This document shows positions 42,519-50,798 of a stretch of DNA of 64,000 nucleotides, piece after piece (position 1 is the stretch's first letter; each line of letters opens with the position of its first letter). A program made the translations under genes and the position numbers. Source of the DNA: Vibrio proteolyticus NBRC 13287 (GTDB lineage Bacteria > Pseudomonadota > Gammaproteobacteria > Enterobacterales > Vibrionaceae). The stretch covers positions 62,001 to 126,000 of the forward strand of contig NZ_BATJ01000004.1 in NCBI RefSeq assembly GCF_000467125.1. Direction: 5' to 3'. The notes under the pieces were generated by a model. It made no database searches. It had not been told where the DNA came from and saw nothing but the letters and a program-made list of their open reading frames with translations.

Positions 42519-44267
42519 TCAGACAGGGCTGGTTTGCCGCAGCCGGCTTTCCGTGGGCTGATTGTGCGCTTGCCAGGGGGAATTGACCGATATCGGCTGA
42601 CGGACCACCACGCCTTCGCAGGTCCCGACAGCACTTGCGATCAAAGTGGTGTGATTGTTCACCAGTAGTACGTCCCCGCTTTGCAACGTCATCACGTGAT
42701 GCGCCGCCGAGCGATCGAGTGCCGGAGCCAGACTCGCCGTGACCGATTCCCTATCCAGATTCTGACCGGAGAACGATACCGCTGTGACCAACGCCGGGCT
42801 CCAGCGCAGGCTCCAGCCATAGCGAGGAACGCGCATCACCAGCGGGTATGTCCGCGCCTCGGCGTAGGTGACCAGTGTCGTTTGCAAACTCGCACGCTGC
42901 GCACCATTGAGGCGCAGCGCCGCCAGCGAGGCATCCCACAACGCCACTTCCGCCCTCGTCTCGGTGCAACAAAACGCCCATTCATCCGGCGTCGTGTCGC
43001 TGTACGAATAGTCACGCGCTGCATGGTCCGATGGCAGACTGAGACCAAACCAGGCAGACTGCGCCTGCAGCGCCGAAGCAACATCCTTCTCAGGTAAGCA
43101 CTCTCCGTTAGGCGTCAACCACTGTTCGAGCTGGTCAGGCGTGGACAACGGGCGAGCCCCGCGCAGACGCACCACGGAAAACGCACGGGCCAACTGGCGA
43201 AGCTGAGCCTGTGGCAAGCACGCCAGTGCGATCTCATCAGGCCATTCCAGTGTCAGGCCGAATTGCTCTGCCTGCAAGGTCGCACGAAGCGATCCAAGTA
43301 GCTGCGCGTCAGCAGCATCACTGACGTACAAACGTAGCAGGCACCAAAGTGTCCCCTGATACGTGACAGGCACAATGACCCCTTCCTGCTGACGATGTTG
43401 CTGCTGGGTATCGATCACAAACTCTCCACGCCGGGCGTCAAACAGTACGCACGTGTGCCAAGGCGTTTTAAACGCCCGCTCTTCGAACAGAAACAACGAA
43501 TATTTGTGCCCCTGCATCGGATGTTCATGAATGCTGAGCCGGATGGCGTGGCTGAAATACGCATTAAGGAAGTTATCCAGCGCCCGCCCTTGCACCATCA
43601 TCCCCTTGGCCATCTCAGACAGACGCTCACGGCGCGCTTTGTGGCTCAGCGTCACCAATACGTGTTTCTGATCCTGATGCATGAACTTTTTCAGCCCCAG
43701 ATAGGTGCAGTGCATGGCATGGTCGTGCTGCTTGAGGCGGGCAAAATCCTGTTCGTAAGCCGGATCACCGAAACGCTGTTTTAAGCCACTGAAATACTGA
43801 TATTCATTCAGGTCATCGAACGCGGGGAAGTGTTCAAAATTAATAATTTTCACACAGTCACTCGCGTTCATATTTTCCACCATATTACGTAAACCATCGG
43901 AATAACGATAATGATGCTCCAGATCGACATGAATATAATCGGAAAACGTATGATAGTCGGAAAAAATATAAAGCATGACGCCAGGAGAATATACCGACTG
44001 AATATCGCGAATAGCTTGAATAAATTTGCGTAACACCCGGTATTCACCCAGGTCAGGCAGATGGCCCAATACTTTATCCAAATTATTCGTTTTACACGGA
44101 AAAGCAGGTAACAATAACGTAATGGGCTTACGCTGCGTGACACAATCGCTAATCTGCATTTTCAGTGTTTGATAGCCGTGAAATGTCGCGTCGGTTTGTG
44201 CCAATAACTGATCCAATAAAATAAACGCAATGTTATCCACACATTGTTGCTGTTGATGATCAAGCAT
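42519..44267 (-). CDS. PvcA/Dit1-family isonitrile synthase with a C-terminal degenerate TauD-like domain
   Basis: 582 residues. Residues about 1-330 match the isocyanide synthase family (PvcA, IsnA, Dit1), which turns the amino group of Tyr or Trp into an isonitrile using ribulose 5-phosphate. Signatures: LPAFPCKTNNLDKVLGHLPD (53-72), SDYHTFSDYIH (103-113), SHKARRERLSEMAKGMM (208-224), SIHEHPMQGHKYSLFLFE (245-262). Stand-alone PvcA ends near residue 330. Residues 360-560 here look like a TauD-type fold (VVRLRGARPLSTPDQLEQW; LQSGDVLLVNNHTTLIAS), but the HxD and distal His expected of iron enzymes are absent (SYSD near 421-424; TLIAS at 541-545). AAGGA lies 6 bases before the ATG. GC is near 41% in the first 350 bases and about 65% in the last third. 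Confidence 0.88.
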   Translation of the reverse strand: MLDHQQQQCVDNIAFILLDQLLAQTDATFHGYQTLKMQISDCVTQRKPITLLLPAFPCKTNNLDKVLGHLPDLGEYRVLRKFIQAIRDIQSVYSPGVMLYIFSDYHTFSDYIHVDLEHHYRYSDGLRNMVENMNASDCVKIINFEHFPAFDDLNEYQYFSGLKQRFGDPAYEQDFARLKQHDHAMHCTYLGLKKFMHQDQKHVLVTLSHKARRERLSEMAKGMMVQGRALDNFLNAYFSHAIRLSIHEHPMQGHKYSLFLFEERAFKTPWHTCVLFDARRGEFVIDTQQQHRQQEGVIVPVTYQGTLWCLLRLYVSDAADAQLLGSLRATLQAEQFGLTLEWPDEIALACLPQAQLRQLARAFSVVRLRGARPLSTPDQLEQWLTPNGECLPEKDVASALQAQSAWFGLSLPSDHAARDYSYSDTTPDEWAFCCTETRAEVALWDASLAALRLNGAQRASLQTTLVTYAEARTYPLVMRVPRYGWSLRWSPALVTAVSFSGQNLDRESVTASLAPALDRSAAHHVMTLQSGDVLLVNNHTTLIASAVGTCEGVVVRQPISVNSPWQAHNQPTESRLRQTSPV

Positions 44268-44320
44268 AGTGTTTCCTTGTAGAAAGCGAAGGCAGTTTGC
44301 ACCGTGCCCTTCGCCATCGA

Positions 44321-45766
44321 TTAAAGAGCAGGTAAACCAGACAGAAGTTTGGCGGCCTGGGTCAGAGGTGCCGATGCAGCAATGTAACCATCGGGCCGGA
44401 TCAAAACAGCCAGCCCTGCATAATAGGGACTGTCGCTCCAGTAATGATCAGCGATCGCCTGCGGGTAAACACGCAAACAGCGAACCTGTGGCGGCAACTC
44501 AGAAGGCAGTTCGGCGTCACCGCTCAGCAACAAGGTGAATGAGCGGTAATCCAGCCACTGATAAAGCCGGCAGGAGTGCTGCGGGCAATGCAACTCAAAG
44601 TCATACACCCGTGTGCCTTTCAGACCTTCGTCACCATAGCGGATGCCCATCCCGGTGATGTTGCCGGCACGCTGCTCCACGATGCGCACATAATCTTCTG
44701 CGTGAGTACCGCCAGCCGAATATTTGGTCGCACGCACCAACGCACCGGAACTGTCAATCACACTGCGCGCCACCGGCTGACGTTCGGCCTGATAACTGTC
44801 GAGTAACTCCGGAGCCGCCTGACCACGCAATACCATATTCAGCTTCCAGATCAGGTTAAACGCGTCCGCCAGACCGGTATTGAGCCCTTGTCCCCCGTTG
44901 ACCGAATGGATGTGACAGGCATCGCCCGCCAGAAAAACGCGTCGCTGATGATCGTAGCGGTCCGCCACCGACTCCTTGACGGAGAACTGCGAAAACCATT
45001 CGACCTGTGTAAAACGTAGCGAATGAGGGTGCATGGCGCGATTGATGCGGACGATCACCTCTTGTTGAGTGAAGACTTCGGTATCCATGCGAATGTAGAA
45101 ACGATCCAGTTTTCCTTCGCGCGGAATCCACGCCACATCCGAGGTTTCAGCCTGAAACACGATAATTTCCGGCACCTTAGGAAAGTCAGTTTCAATCTCA
45201 CCATCGATCACGGCCCAGACAATTTGCGGCCGTTCAATTTGAAACGGAATCGCAAAATGCTGTCGTACAAACGAACGTCCCCCATCCGCGCCAATCACGT
45301 AACGAGAGCGCAGACGTTCGCCGTTACTCAGTTGAGTCTCACAGCCCTGTTCGTCAAGCTTAATATCCTGCACACAGACACCACGCAACACCGCCGCGTG
45401 CTGTTCCAACGCCAGGCCATCAAGCAACTGCTCCAGATGTGCTTGTCCCAACATCAGAAAATGGGGATAAAAACAGCCCTGCAGCGCCGTCCACCAGTGT
45501 GATTGGCGCGAAACAAACTGCCCGTCGGCCCACACTGAACTGGTGTTGCACGGTTTGCCTTTCGGATAGAGTGGTGCAAACAAATCCACCATATCAAGCA
45601 GTTGCAATGTACGGGCATTGAGGGCGTCTGCACGCCCGACCTGCAGCGGACCATCGGATTTATCGATGATGGTTGACCGCAAGCCACAGCGCTGGGCCAG
45701 ATAATGACACATCTGTCCGACCGGGCCGGCGCCAATGATCAGAATGTCGCTGTGATAGTCGCTCAT
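44321..45766 (-). CDS. FAD-dependent aromatic monooxygenase, class A (PHBH-like)
   Basis: 481 residues. The FAD-binding GAGPVG is at residues 12-17, the GADG motif at 159-162, and the second FAD motif LAGDACHIHSVNGGQGLNTG at 279-298. This is the p-hydroxybenzoate hydroxylase / phenol hydroxylase superfamily, which uses NAD(P)H and O2 to hydroxylate phenolic rings. It sits between dioxygenase and synthase in the isonitrile operon: ATGA overlap with the dioxygenase gene and 53 bases before the synthase. Ring hydroxylation of a tyrosine-derived isonitrile is inferred. P. aeruginosa PvcC is a monooxygenase of a different (HpaB) type. Confidence 0.87.
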   Translation of the reverse strand: MSDYHSDILIIGAGPVGQMCHYLAQRCGLRSTIIDKSDGPLQVGRADALNARTLQLLDMVDLFAPLYPKGKPCNTSSVWADGQFVSRQSHWWTALQGCFYPHFLMLGQAHLEQLLDGLALEQHAAVLRGVCVQDIKLDEQGCETQLSNGERLRSRYVIGADGGRSFVRQHFAIPFQIERPQIVWAVIDGEIETDFPKVPEIIVFQAETSDVAWIPREGKLDRFYIRMDTEVFTQQEVIVRINRAMHPHSLRFTQVEWFSQFSVKESVADRYDHQRRVFLAGDACHIHSVNGGQGLNTGLADAFNLIWKLNMVLRGQAAPELLDSYQAERQPVARSVIDSSGALVRATKYSAGGTHAEDYVRIVEQRAGNITGMGIRYGDEGLKGTRVYDFELHCPQHSCRLYQWLDYRSFTLLLSGDAELPSELPPQVRCLRVYPQAIADHYWSDSPYYAGLAVLIRPDGYIAASAPLTQAAKLLSGLPAL

Positions 45767-46599
45767 CGGTAAGACTCCAGATTCGGGTTATCAAACGGCG
45801 GATCGCTCAGCACCTGAACGCGGCGGATATGACGCGGCGAGTGGGACAAAAAGCGCTCGCGGCCATGCAGTAAGGTAAAATTGTCGGTGATCACCACGTC
45901 ATCACCACACCACTCATGGGCATAGAAATGACGCGGATCGTACAGAGCCTGACGCAGGCTGTAATGAAACTCAGCCAGTTGCTGCTCTTCAATGCCGCTA
46001 AAACGCACATCCGGCGGGTTGATCAGTTCGCCACGCTCAGCAAAATGCGGCTCTGCGTATCGGATCACCTCATACGCCCGGTAAGGATGCCGGGCTATCA
46101 CCGCAGACACGGCATGACTGGAGTAAAATTCCATTTCACGTTGATAATGCCCGGTTACCCGTTGCCACAACGCACGTTCCTGCTCGGTCGCATGCTGCAG
46201 CACTTTGGCGGTATGGGTGAAAGTCGTCCGTCCGCCCTGACCAGCGAGTGGAGCCTGCACACATTGAAAAATCTGGTACTCCGGTACCTGAGGCCGGAAC
46301 ATTCCGTCCCAGTGCAGCGGCATGTAACTGCTGTCAAAAATGTGATCAGCCGGCTGCGCTTGCTGGACGAGATCCAGCACCTTGCCAAACGGCCAGAGGC
46401 TGATCTCGCCCCACAGCTCACAATAATCGGCAAACTGCTCGGCTTGATCGAATGCTTTAAAACCGCGCAGCAATACCAGCTGATGCTCAATAAACAGTTC
46501 ACGCAACAGCGAAATTGGCACCACGCTGACGGGTAGGCCTGCCTGGGCCGCCTCAATTTTGACGCCAAACGGACTGAGTTGGGTCACCTGATAATTCAT
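45763..46599 (-). CDS. TauD/TfdA (PvcB-like) Fe(II)/2-oxoglutarate dioxygenase
   Basis: 278 residues. The iron ligands are present: HxD in PLHWDGMF (H96, D98) and the distal His in NFTLLHGRERF (H245), followed by arginines (RHIRRVQV) for 2-oxoglutarate. In known clusters PvcB/IsnB converts the amino-acid isonitrile to a vinyl isonitrile by oxidative decarboxylation. ATG 46599 is preferred to GTG 46602; AAGGA lies 7 bases upstream. It is first in the operon and overlaps the next gene by 4 bases. Confidence 0.88.
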   Translation of the reverse strand: MNYQVTQLSPFGVKIEAAQAGLPVSVVPISLLRELFIEHQLVLLRGFKAFDQAEQFADYCELWGEISLWPFGKVLDLVQQAQPADHIFDSSYMPLHWDGMFRPQVPEYQIFQCVQAPLAGQGGRTTFTHTAKVLQHATEQERALWQRVTGHYQREMEFYSSHAVSAVIARHPYRAYEVIRYAEPHFAERGELINPPDVRFSGIEEQQLAEFHYSLRQALYDPRHFYAHEWCGDDVVITDNFTLLHGRERFLSHSPRHIRRVQVLSDPPFDNPNLESYR

Positions 46600-46928
46600 C
46601 ACCCGTTCCTTTTACACATCGTTATAAAAATAAAAGAACACCGTACTCATTATTTCCGAGCGATAAGGTCAAAAAACAACGAGAATATTTGCACAATATT
46701 GATATTCAGAAGATTGACATTGCTAAGTTGATAATTAATTCCAGTAGGTTTTAGGAATAAATATCCCAATACCACCATATTGAGGTGGCGATTTATTATT
46801 TGATGACTATTCATGGAAACCAAAATGGTTTATTTCCCTCTAAATAGCGCTGTCATTATTTGGTGAATATCAGGTGTTGGCTAGATAACAAAATAAGAAC
46901 CGAAGGTTACCAAGAAGGGAACAATCAC
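46600..46928. promoter_or_regulatory. Divergent control region of the isonitrile operon and LysR gene
   Basis: 329 bases, strongly AT-rich, no gene. It should carry both promoters. AATATT-N5-AATATT at 46684-46700 is a dyad of the right size for a LysR-type operator. A second imperfect dyad, GGAATAAATATCCC, lies near 46753-46766. I could not fix -35/-10 boxes. Confidence 0.55.
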
Positions 46929-47819
46929 ATGTTGAATGAGTTAAAGCGTATCGCCATCTTCAATAAAGTGGTCGAATGCGGCTCGTTTACTTCCGCCGGC
47001 GCGTCACTGGGCATGGCCAAATCTAAAGTCAGCGAGCAGGTCCGCTCCCTGGAAAGCCGCCTCAATGTGCGCCTGCTGCACCGCTCGACACGTAAAATCA
47101 GCCTGACCACCGAAGGACACGCCTTTTATCAGCACAGTAATGGCCTGTTGCCTCTGGCCGAGCAGGCCGTGACCGCCATCCAGCATTTGTCCAGCGATGT
47201 CGCTGGCGTGATTCGGATTGGCACCACCATCGATGTGGGCAGTTATGTGCTGAGCCCGTTAATTTCCAGCTTTTCAGCGCAGTACCCGAATGTGGTATTC
47301 GACATTCAGCTCGATGACGGGTTGCAGGATCCGGTTGCCGCCCAGTTGGATGTGATCATTCGTATGGGCGAACTGACGTCCAGCTCCATGGTCGGGCGCG
47401 AGCTGGCACCGTTTGAAATGGGCGTGTACGCCAGTCAGACATACCTGGCTGACGCCCCGCCGTTGACACAGTTAAAAGATCTGGAGCAGCACCCCTGGGT
47501 CACGCTAACCCGGCTGAATCTGCCGCAGGATCGACTGACACTGACCAACCCGCAAGGCCAGCGCTGTGAAATCCAAACTCGGCCGAAACACATCTGCAAT
47601 GCCCCACTGGGCGCGATGTCAATGGTCCAGCAAGGCATGGGCGTAGGCTTGATTGCCAACTTCCTCGCTGATGAGATCAAGGATCCCAGTCTGGTGCGAC
47701 TGTTTGAGGACTATCACCTCCCGGATGCCACCATGAACATTCTGTATCCCAGCCGTCGTCACCTGACGCCGCGAGTACGCCTGTTTATCGACTATTTGAT
47801 TGATGCCATTCGCGCCTGA
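46929..47819 (+). CDS. LysR-family regulator of the isonitrile operon (inferred)
   Basis: 296 residues. The N-terminal winged helix-turn-helix spans residues 5-60 (GSFTSAGASLGMAKSKVSEQ; LLHRSTRKISLTTEG), of the CrgA/AaeR-like group. A co-inducer-binding domain follows. The start is ATG 46929; an upstream in-frame GTG-type start at 46860 gives a non-family extension. AAGAAGGGA lies upstream. It is transcribed away from the dioxygenase gene, the usual LysR arrangement, so it probably regulates that operon. In P. aeruginosa the LysR-type PtxR acts on pvc. Confidence 0.88.
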   Translation: MLNELKRIAIFNKVVECGSFTSAGASLGMAKSKVSEQVRSLESRLNVRLLHRSTRKISLTTEGHAFYQHSNGLLPLAEQAVTAIQHLSSDVAGVIRIGTTIDVGSYVLSPLISSFSAQYPNVVFDIQLDDGLQDPVAAQLDVIIRMGELTSSSMVGRELAPFEMGVYASQTYLADAPPLTQLKDLEQHPWVTLTRLNLPQDRLTLTNPQGQRCEIQTRPKHICNAPLGAMSMVQQGMGVGLIANFLADEIKDPSLVRLFEDYHLPDATMNILYPSRRHLTPRVRLFIDYLIDAIRA

Positions 47820-47822
47820 ATC

Positions 47823-47851
47823 AAAAACGCCCCGTCGTTTGACGGGGCGTG
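47823..47851. terminator. Terminator between the LysR gene and xds
   Basis: Perfect 10-bp GC-rich stem ACGCCCCGTC / GACGGGGCGT with loop GTTT (47827-47850). TTTTTGA follows on the minus strand, so it ends xds; it also faces the LysR gene. Confidence 0.85.
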
Positions 47852-47867
47852 AATCAGAGCGAGAGTC

Positions 47868-50471
47868 TTAACGGCGACGGCGCCACGCGGCCAATCCGAA
47901 CAACGACATCAGCATGCCAAGGCCAAATGAGCCCCCCATGTTCAGCTCCAGGACTGCCGGATCATGATCCGAGGCACGGAAGTGATCCTGATACTTCGGC
48001 AGATCGCCTTTGTACTCGTTGTTGTAATCAAACAGCGTCGATTCCCCGCCGTTGATGTGCCAGTCTGTGGCATCGACAAACTTGCCCTGCAGACTCGGGC
48101 TGATTAACAGGTGATCCAACGCCCCGACTTCGTCGTTAAACGAGTAGCTCCAACTGTCAGGATGCTGCATTGCCACGGCATTGATGTAGCCGTAGCTCTT
48201 GGTGATCAACGCCCCCTGGTCACCAAACTGAGGTTGACCATTGATGAAGGTGTTGCGCGCAGCTTTGATCGATTTGCCGTATTTCTCCGGGCTGTAATCC
48301 GTCAGTACCAGCATCGGATCTTCCATGCCGTATGAGTTCATGTCACCCAGAATGACTTTGTGACCGTCGATCTGCTCGAGTGCTTCTCCCAGCGCCACTG
48401 CCGCGGCAACACGGAAATTCTCACAAGATCCCTGTTTGTCGGCATCCAGTCCGCCCTGGCCCCCCTGCTCAATCGGTGCGGCGTCTTCCCAACATTTCGA
48501 GCCTTTGGATTTCAGGTGGTTGATCGCTACCGTGATGGTCTCGTTGGTGCCTTTGACTTTAAACGTCGGCGCCAGAGTATCACGCTGATAGTTCTTACCG
48601 TCTTCGATCACCTTACCGTCTTCATCCAGCACTTCCGGTGCCTGCTGGCTTGGCATTGGGATCACGCGGGTTTGTTTCAGCTTGACCACTTTTGGTCGGT
48701 AGATCACACCCGTGGTGATGACGTCAGTTCCGATGGTATCGTTCTGATCGGCTTTGCCGTCACCGTTAGTATCCAGCGCTGCGACGGCATAGCGGCGGTG
48801 CTTGTCGTCGATGCGCTGATTGAGCTGATCCACCAACTGACGAATGGCTCCGCCTTCACCAAAACCGTTGTTTTCGATTTCCATCAGGCCAATAATGTCA
48901 GCATCCAGACGCAAAATGGCGTTGACGATTTTCGCCTGTTGCAGTTCAAACTCTTCGTAGTTGTTCGCACCACGGTTACCACCGTGCGGGTTGGCGTCAC
49001 CACCAAACGGCGAATTGAAGTAGTTGAGTACATTGAACGTCGCGATGCGCAGATCGCCTTCGTACATGTCTGGCTTCTCTGTGCGTGGATCGTTGCGTAC
49101 AAAATTGTCCTGACTTAATGGCTGAGTCGCGATCAGGCGGTACTCACCATAGCTGTAGCTCAGTACGCCTTCCAGACCAACTAAGGTATCGTCGATGCGG
49201 ATGTAATCCTCGGTTGACCCATTCTGATCCACATCGGTACGACCAAAGTCCGGGTAGTAAGGCACTTCGCCGTCTTTGGCTTTCTGATCAGATTCCACAA
49301 ACAGACGGCGCTGTGCGTTTTCCAGACTCTGTTGCTGCGCCTGCTCGGAGCCGGCGGCAAACATTTGGTTTGGCTGCATATTGATGCGACCCTGTGCCAG
49401 CACCATATTGTTGCGACGTGCGTCATAGTCATAACCAAACGTACGGGTCACGCGCATGTCGAGATCCGCCGATGTCTTCACCAACATGCCTTCGTAACGT
49501 TCCAGGGTCTGGTCAAAATTGGCATCCGACGGCAGAATCACAATCTCATGCGCCGTTGGCGCCGGCTGTTCATCCTGCTTCACCCACTGGTTATTTTCCG
49601 CTTTGAGCTGCGTCAGGTTGTAGTATTCTTGGACTTTCCCTTTCACGCACACCACATCGCCCGCCTTCAGGCTGGAGCTGGTTTGATTCGTGTGGACAAA
49701 CAGGCCTTCGGAGGTCTGCGGATTGTAATCGTCTTCCAGAGACTGCAGATAGAAGCCTTTCGTCAGCCCGGTGGTCACGGCACTGACCACACCTTTGACA
49801 TAGAAATCTTCGTCGGTGATGTACGGGTAGCCACTGATGAACGGAGAGGTATCGCCTTCACCCTGAATGGTTTGAATCGCGGTAAACTGAGGCTCAGAGC
49901 CATCGTCCATCACACAGGCAAATGCCGCTGGTGGCTCGCTGCCATCCAGACTGCCAAGCCCTTCCAGGCTGTCTTTGGCCAGACTGGTCCATTGAGCTGG
50001 CTGGAAAGTCGCAGACGGGGTCATGCTGTCAGTGTTACGCACCAGCGTCACATCTTTGCCCCAGTCAACGTCGCCCATGTCACCCAGCACATCATGCACA
50101 CTGCCATCTTGATTCAGCAGGGCCACCGGATCGTCACCGTTGAAACTGACAACCGCATCATTGGTGTCATCGCTCAGTGCCAGAATGTCACTGCTGGCCT
50201 GAGAATTGGCGATCACCAGTACACTGTGGGCCTGTAGCACTTTGCCTTGCAGCGACATGATGTCATCCCAGCTCCCACCGCCGTTACGCGATTTTGCCAG
50301 ACGGTACCCATCCAGACTGACGGCCTCATCGCCGGTGTTGGCAATTTCAATCGCCTTGTTGTAACTGCCACCTTCAACGTATTGTGAGAGAAGGATATCC
50401 GCTGCTGCCGGCATGGCCAGCGTGCTGCTTACCGCCGTGGCGACCAGCGATAACGCGATGTTTCGTTTCAT
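47868..50471 (-). CDS. xds: Extracellular nuclease, Xds/ExeM type
   Basis: 867 residues. Signal peptide (MKRNIALSLVATAVSSTLAM), a lamin-tail domain (GSYNKAIEIANTGDEAVSLD), an OB-fold region (VVCVKGKVQEYYNLTQLK), then an endonuclease/exonuclease/phosphatase domain with LRIATFNVLNYFNSPFGGD, IIGLMEIENNG, INHLKSKGSKCW, GDMNSYGMEDP and the terminal SDHDPAVLELN. The C-terminus GGSFGLGMLMSLFGLAAWRRRR is given in parts: glycine-rich, hydrophobic, basic, as in GlyGly-CTERM proteins handled by rhombosortase and the type II system. V. cholerae Xds degrades extracellular DNA for phosphate use and biofilm control. It sits just beside trpS, as in V. cholerae. Confidence 0.9.
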   Translation of the reverse strand: MKRNIALSLVATAVSSTLAMPAAADILLSQYVEGGSYNKAIEIANTGDEAVSLDGYRLAKSRNGGGSWDDIMSLQGKVLQAHSVLVIANSQASSDILALSDDTNDAVVSFNGDDPVALLNQDGSVHDVLGDMGDVDWGKDVTLVRNTDSMTPSATFQPAQWTSLAKDSLEGLGSLDGSEPPAAFACVMDDGSEPQFTAIQTIQGEGDTSPFISGYPYITDEDFYVKGVVSAVTTGLTKGFYLQSLEDDYNPQTSEGLFVHTNQTSSSLKAGDVVCVKGKVQEYYNLTQLKAENNQWVKQDEQPAPTAHEIVILPSDANFDQTLERYEGMLVKTSADLDMRVTRTFGYDYDARRNNMVLAQGRINMQPNQMFAAGSEQAQQQSLENAQRRLFVESDQKAKDGEVPYYPDFGRTDVDQNGSTEDYIRIDDTLVGLEGVLSYSYGEYRLIATQPLSQDNFVRNDPRTEKPDMYEGDLRIATFNVLNYFNSPFGGDANPHGGNRGANNYEEFELQQAKIVNAILRLDADIIGLMEIENNGFGEGGAIRQLVDQLNQRIDDKHRRYAVAALDTNGDGKADQNDTIGTDVITTGVIYRPKVVKLKQTRVIPMPSQQAPEVLDEDGKVIEDGKNYQRDTLAPTFKVKGTNETITVAINHLKSKGSKCWEDAAPIEQGGQGGLDADKQGSCENFRVAAAVALGEALEQIDGHKVILGDMNSYGMEDPMLVLTDYSPEKYGKSIKAARNTFINGQPQFGDQGALITKSYGYINAVAMQHPDSWSYSFNDEVGALDHLLISPSLQGKFVDATDWHINGGESTLFDYNNEYKGDLPKYQDHFRASDHDPAVLELNMGGSFGLGMLMSLFGLAAWRRRR

Positions 50472-50798
50472 TAATCTGCACCTCAAATGGTTTCCATGTT
50501 CCTGAAGAATGAGAAACTGTGTGTTAAGTCACTATGAAATTGAGTAATTACGTAAAAACCATGAGCAGTGTTGATGATTTTTATGAAACTAAAAGTAACA
50601 TTCAGTTACAGCGAGAGGTTTATCTCATAAATAGTGTGAATATTTGGATCACAGTCATATTTTCAACATCAGACGTTGCTGTTTTTCTAACAGATTGGAT
50701 TTACTAACAAAACAATCAACATTTCATGGAGAAAATATCGCGGCCATAAAAAAGCCCCGCCGAATGGCGAGGCTTGTCCAAACCGGAATCACAGACGG
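50472..50798. promoter_or_regulatory. Intergenic region between xds and trpS
   Basis: 327 bases, AT-rich in the middle, no gene. It carries the trpS terminator at its right end and must hold the xds promoter. A Pho-box or CRP site would be expected from what is known of Xds, but I found no convincing match. Confidence 0.4.
50750..50775 (-). terminator. trpS operon terminator
   Basis: Stem AAGCCCCGCC / GGCGAGGCTT (one mismatch) with loop GAAT, followed on the minus strand by TTTTTTA. It ends the aroK...trpS transcript. Confidence 0.85.

Noticed and set aside
49332..50237. A 301-codon open frame antisense to xds
   Set aside because: It is rich in His, Arg, Ile and Gln with no recognisable domain, fully covered by xds.
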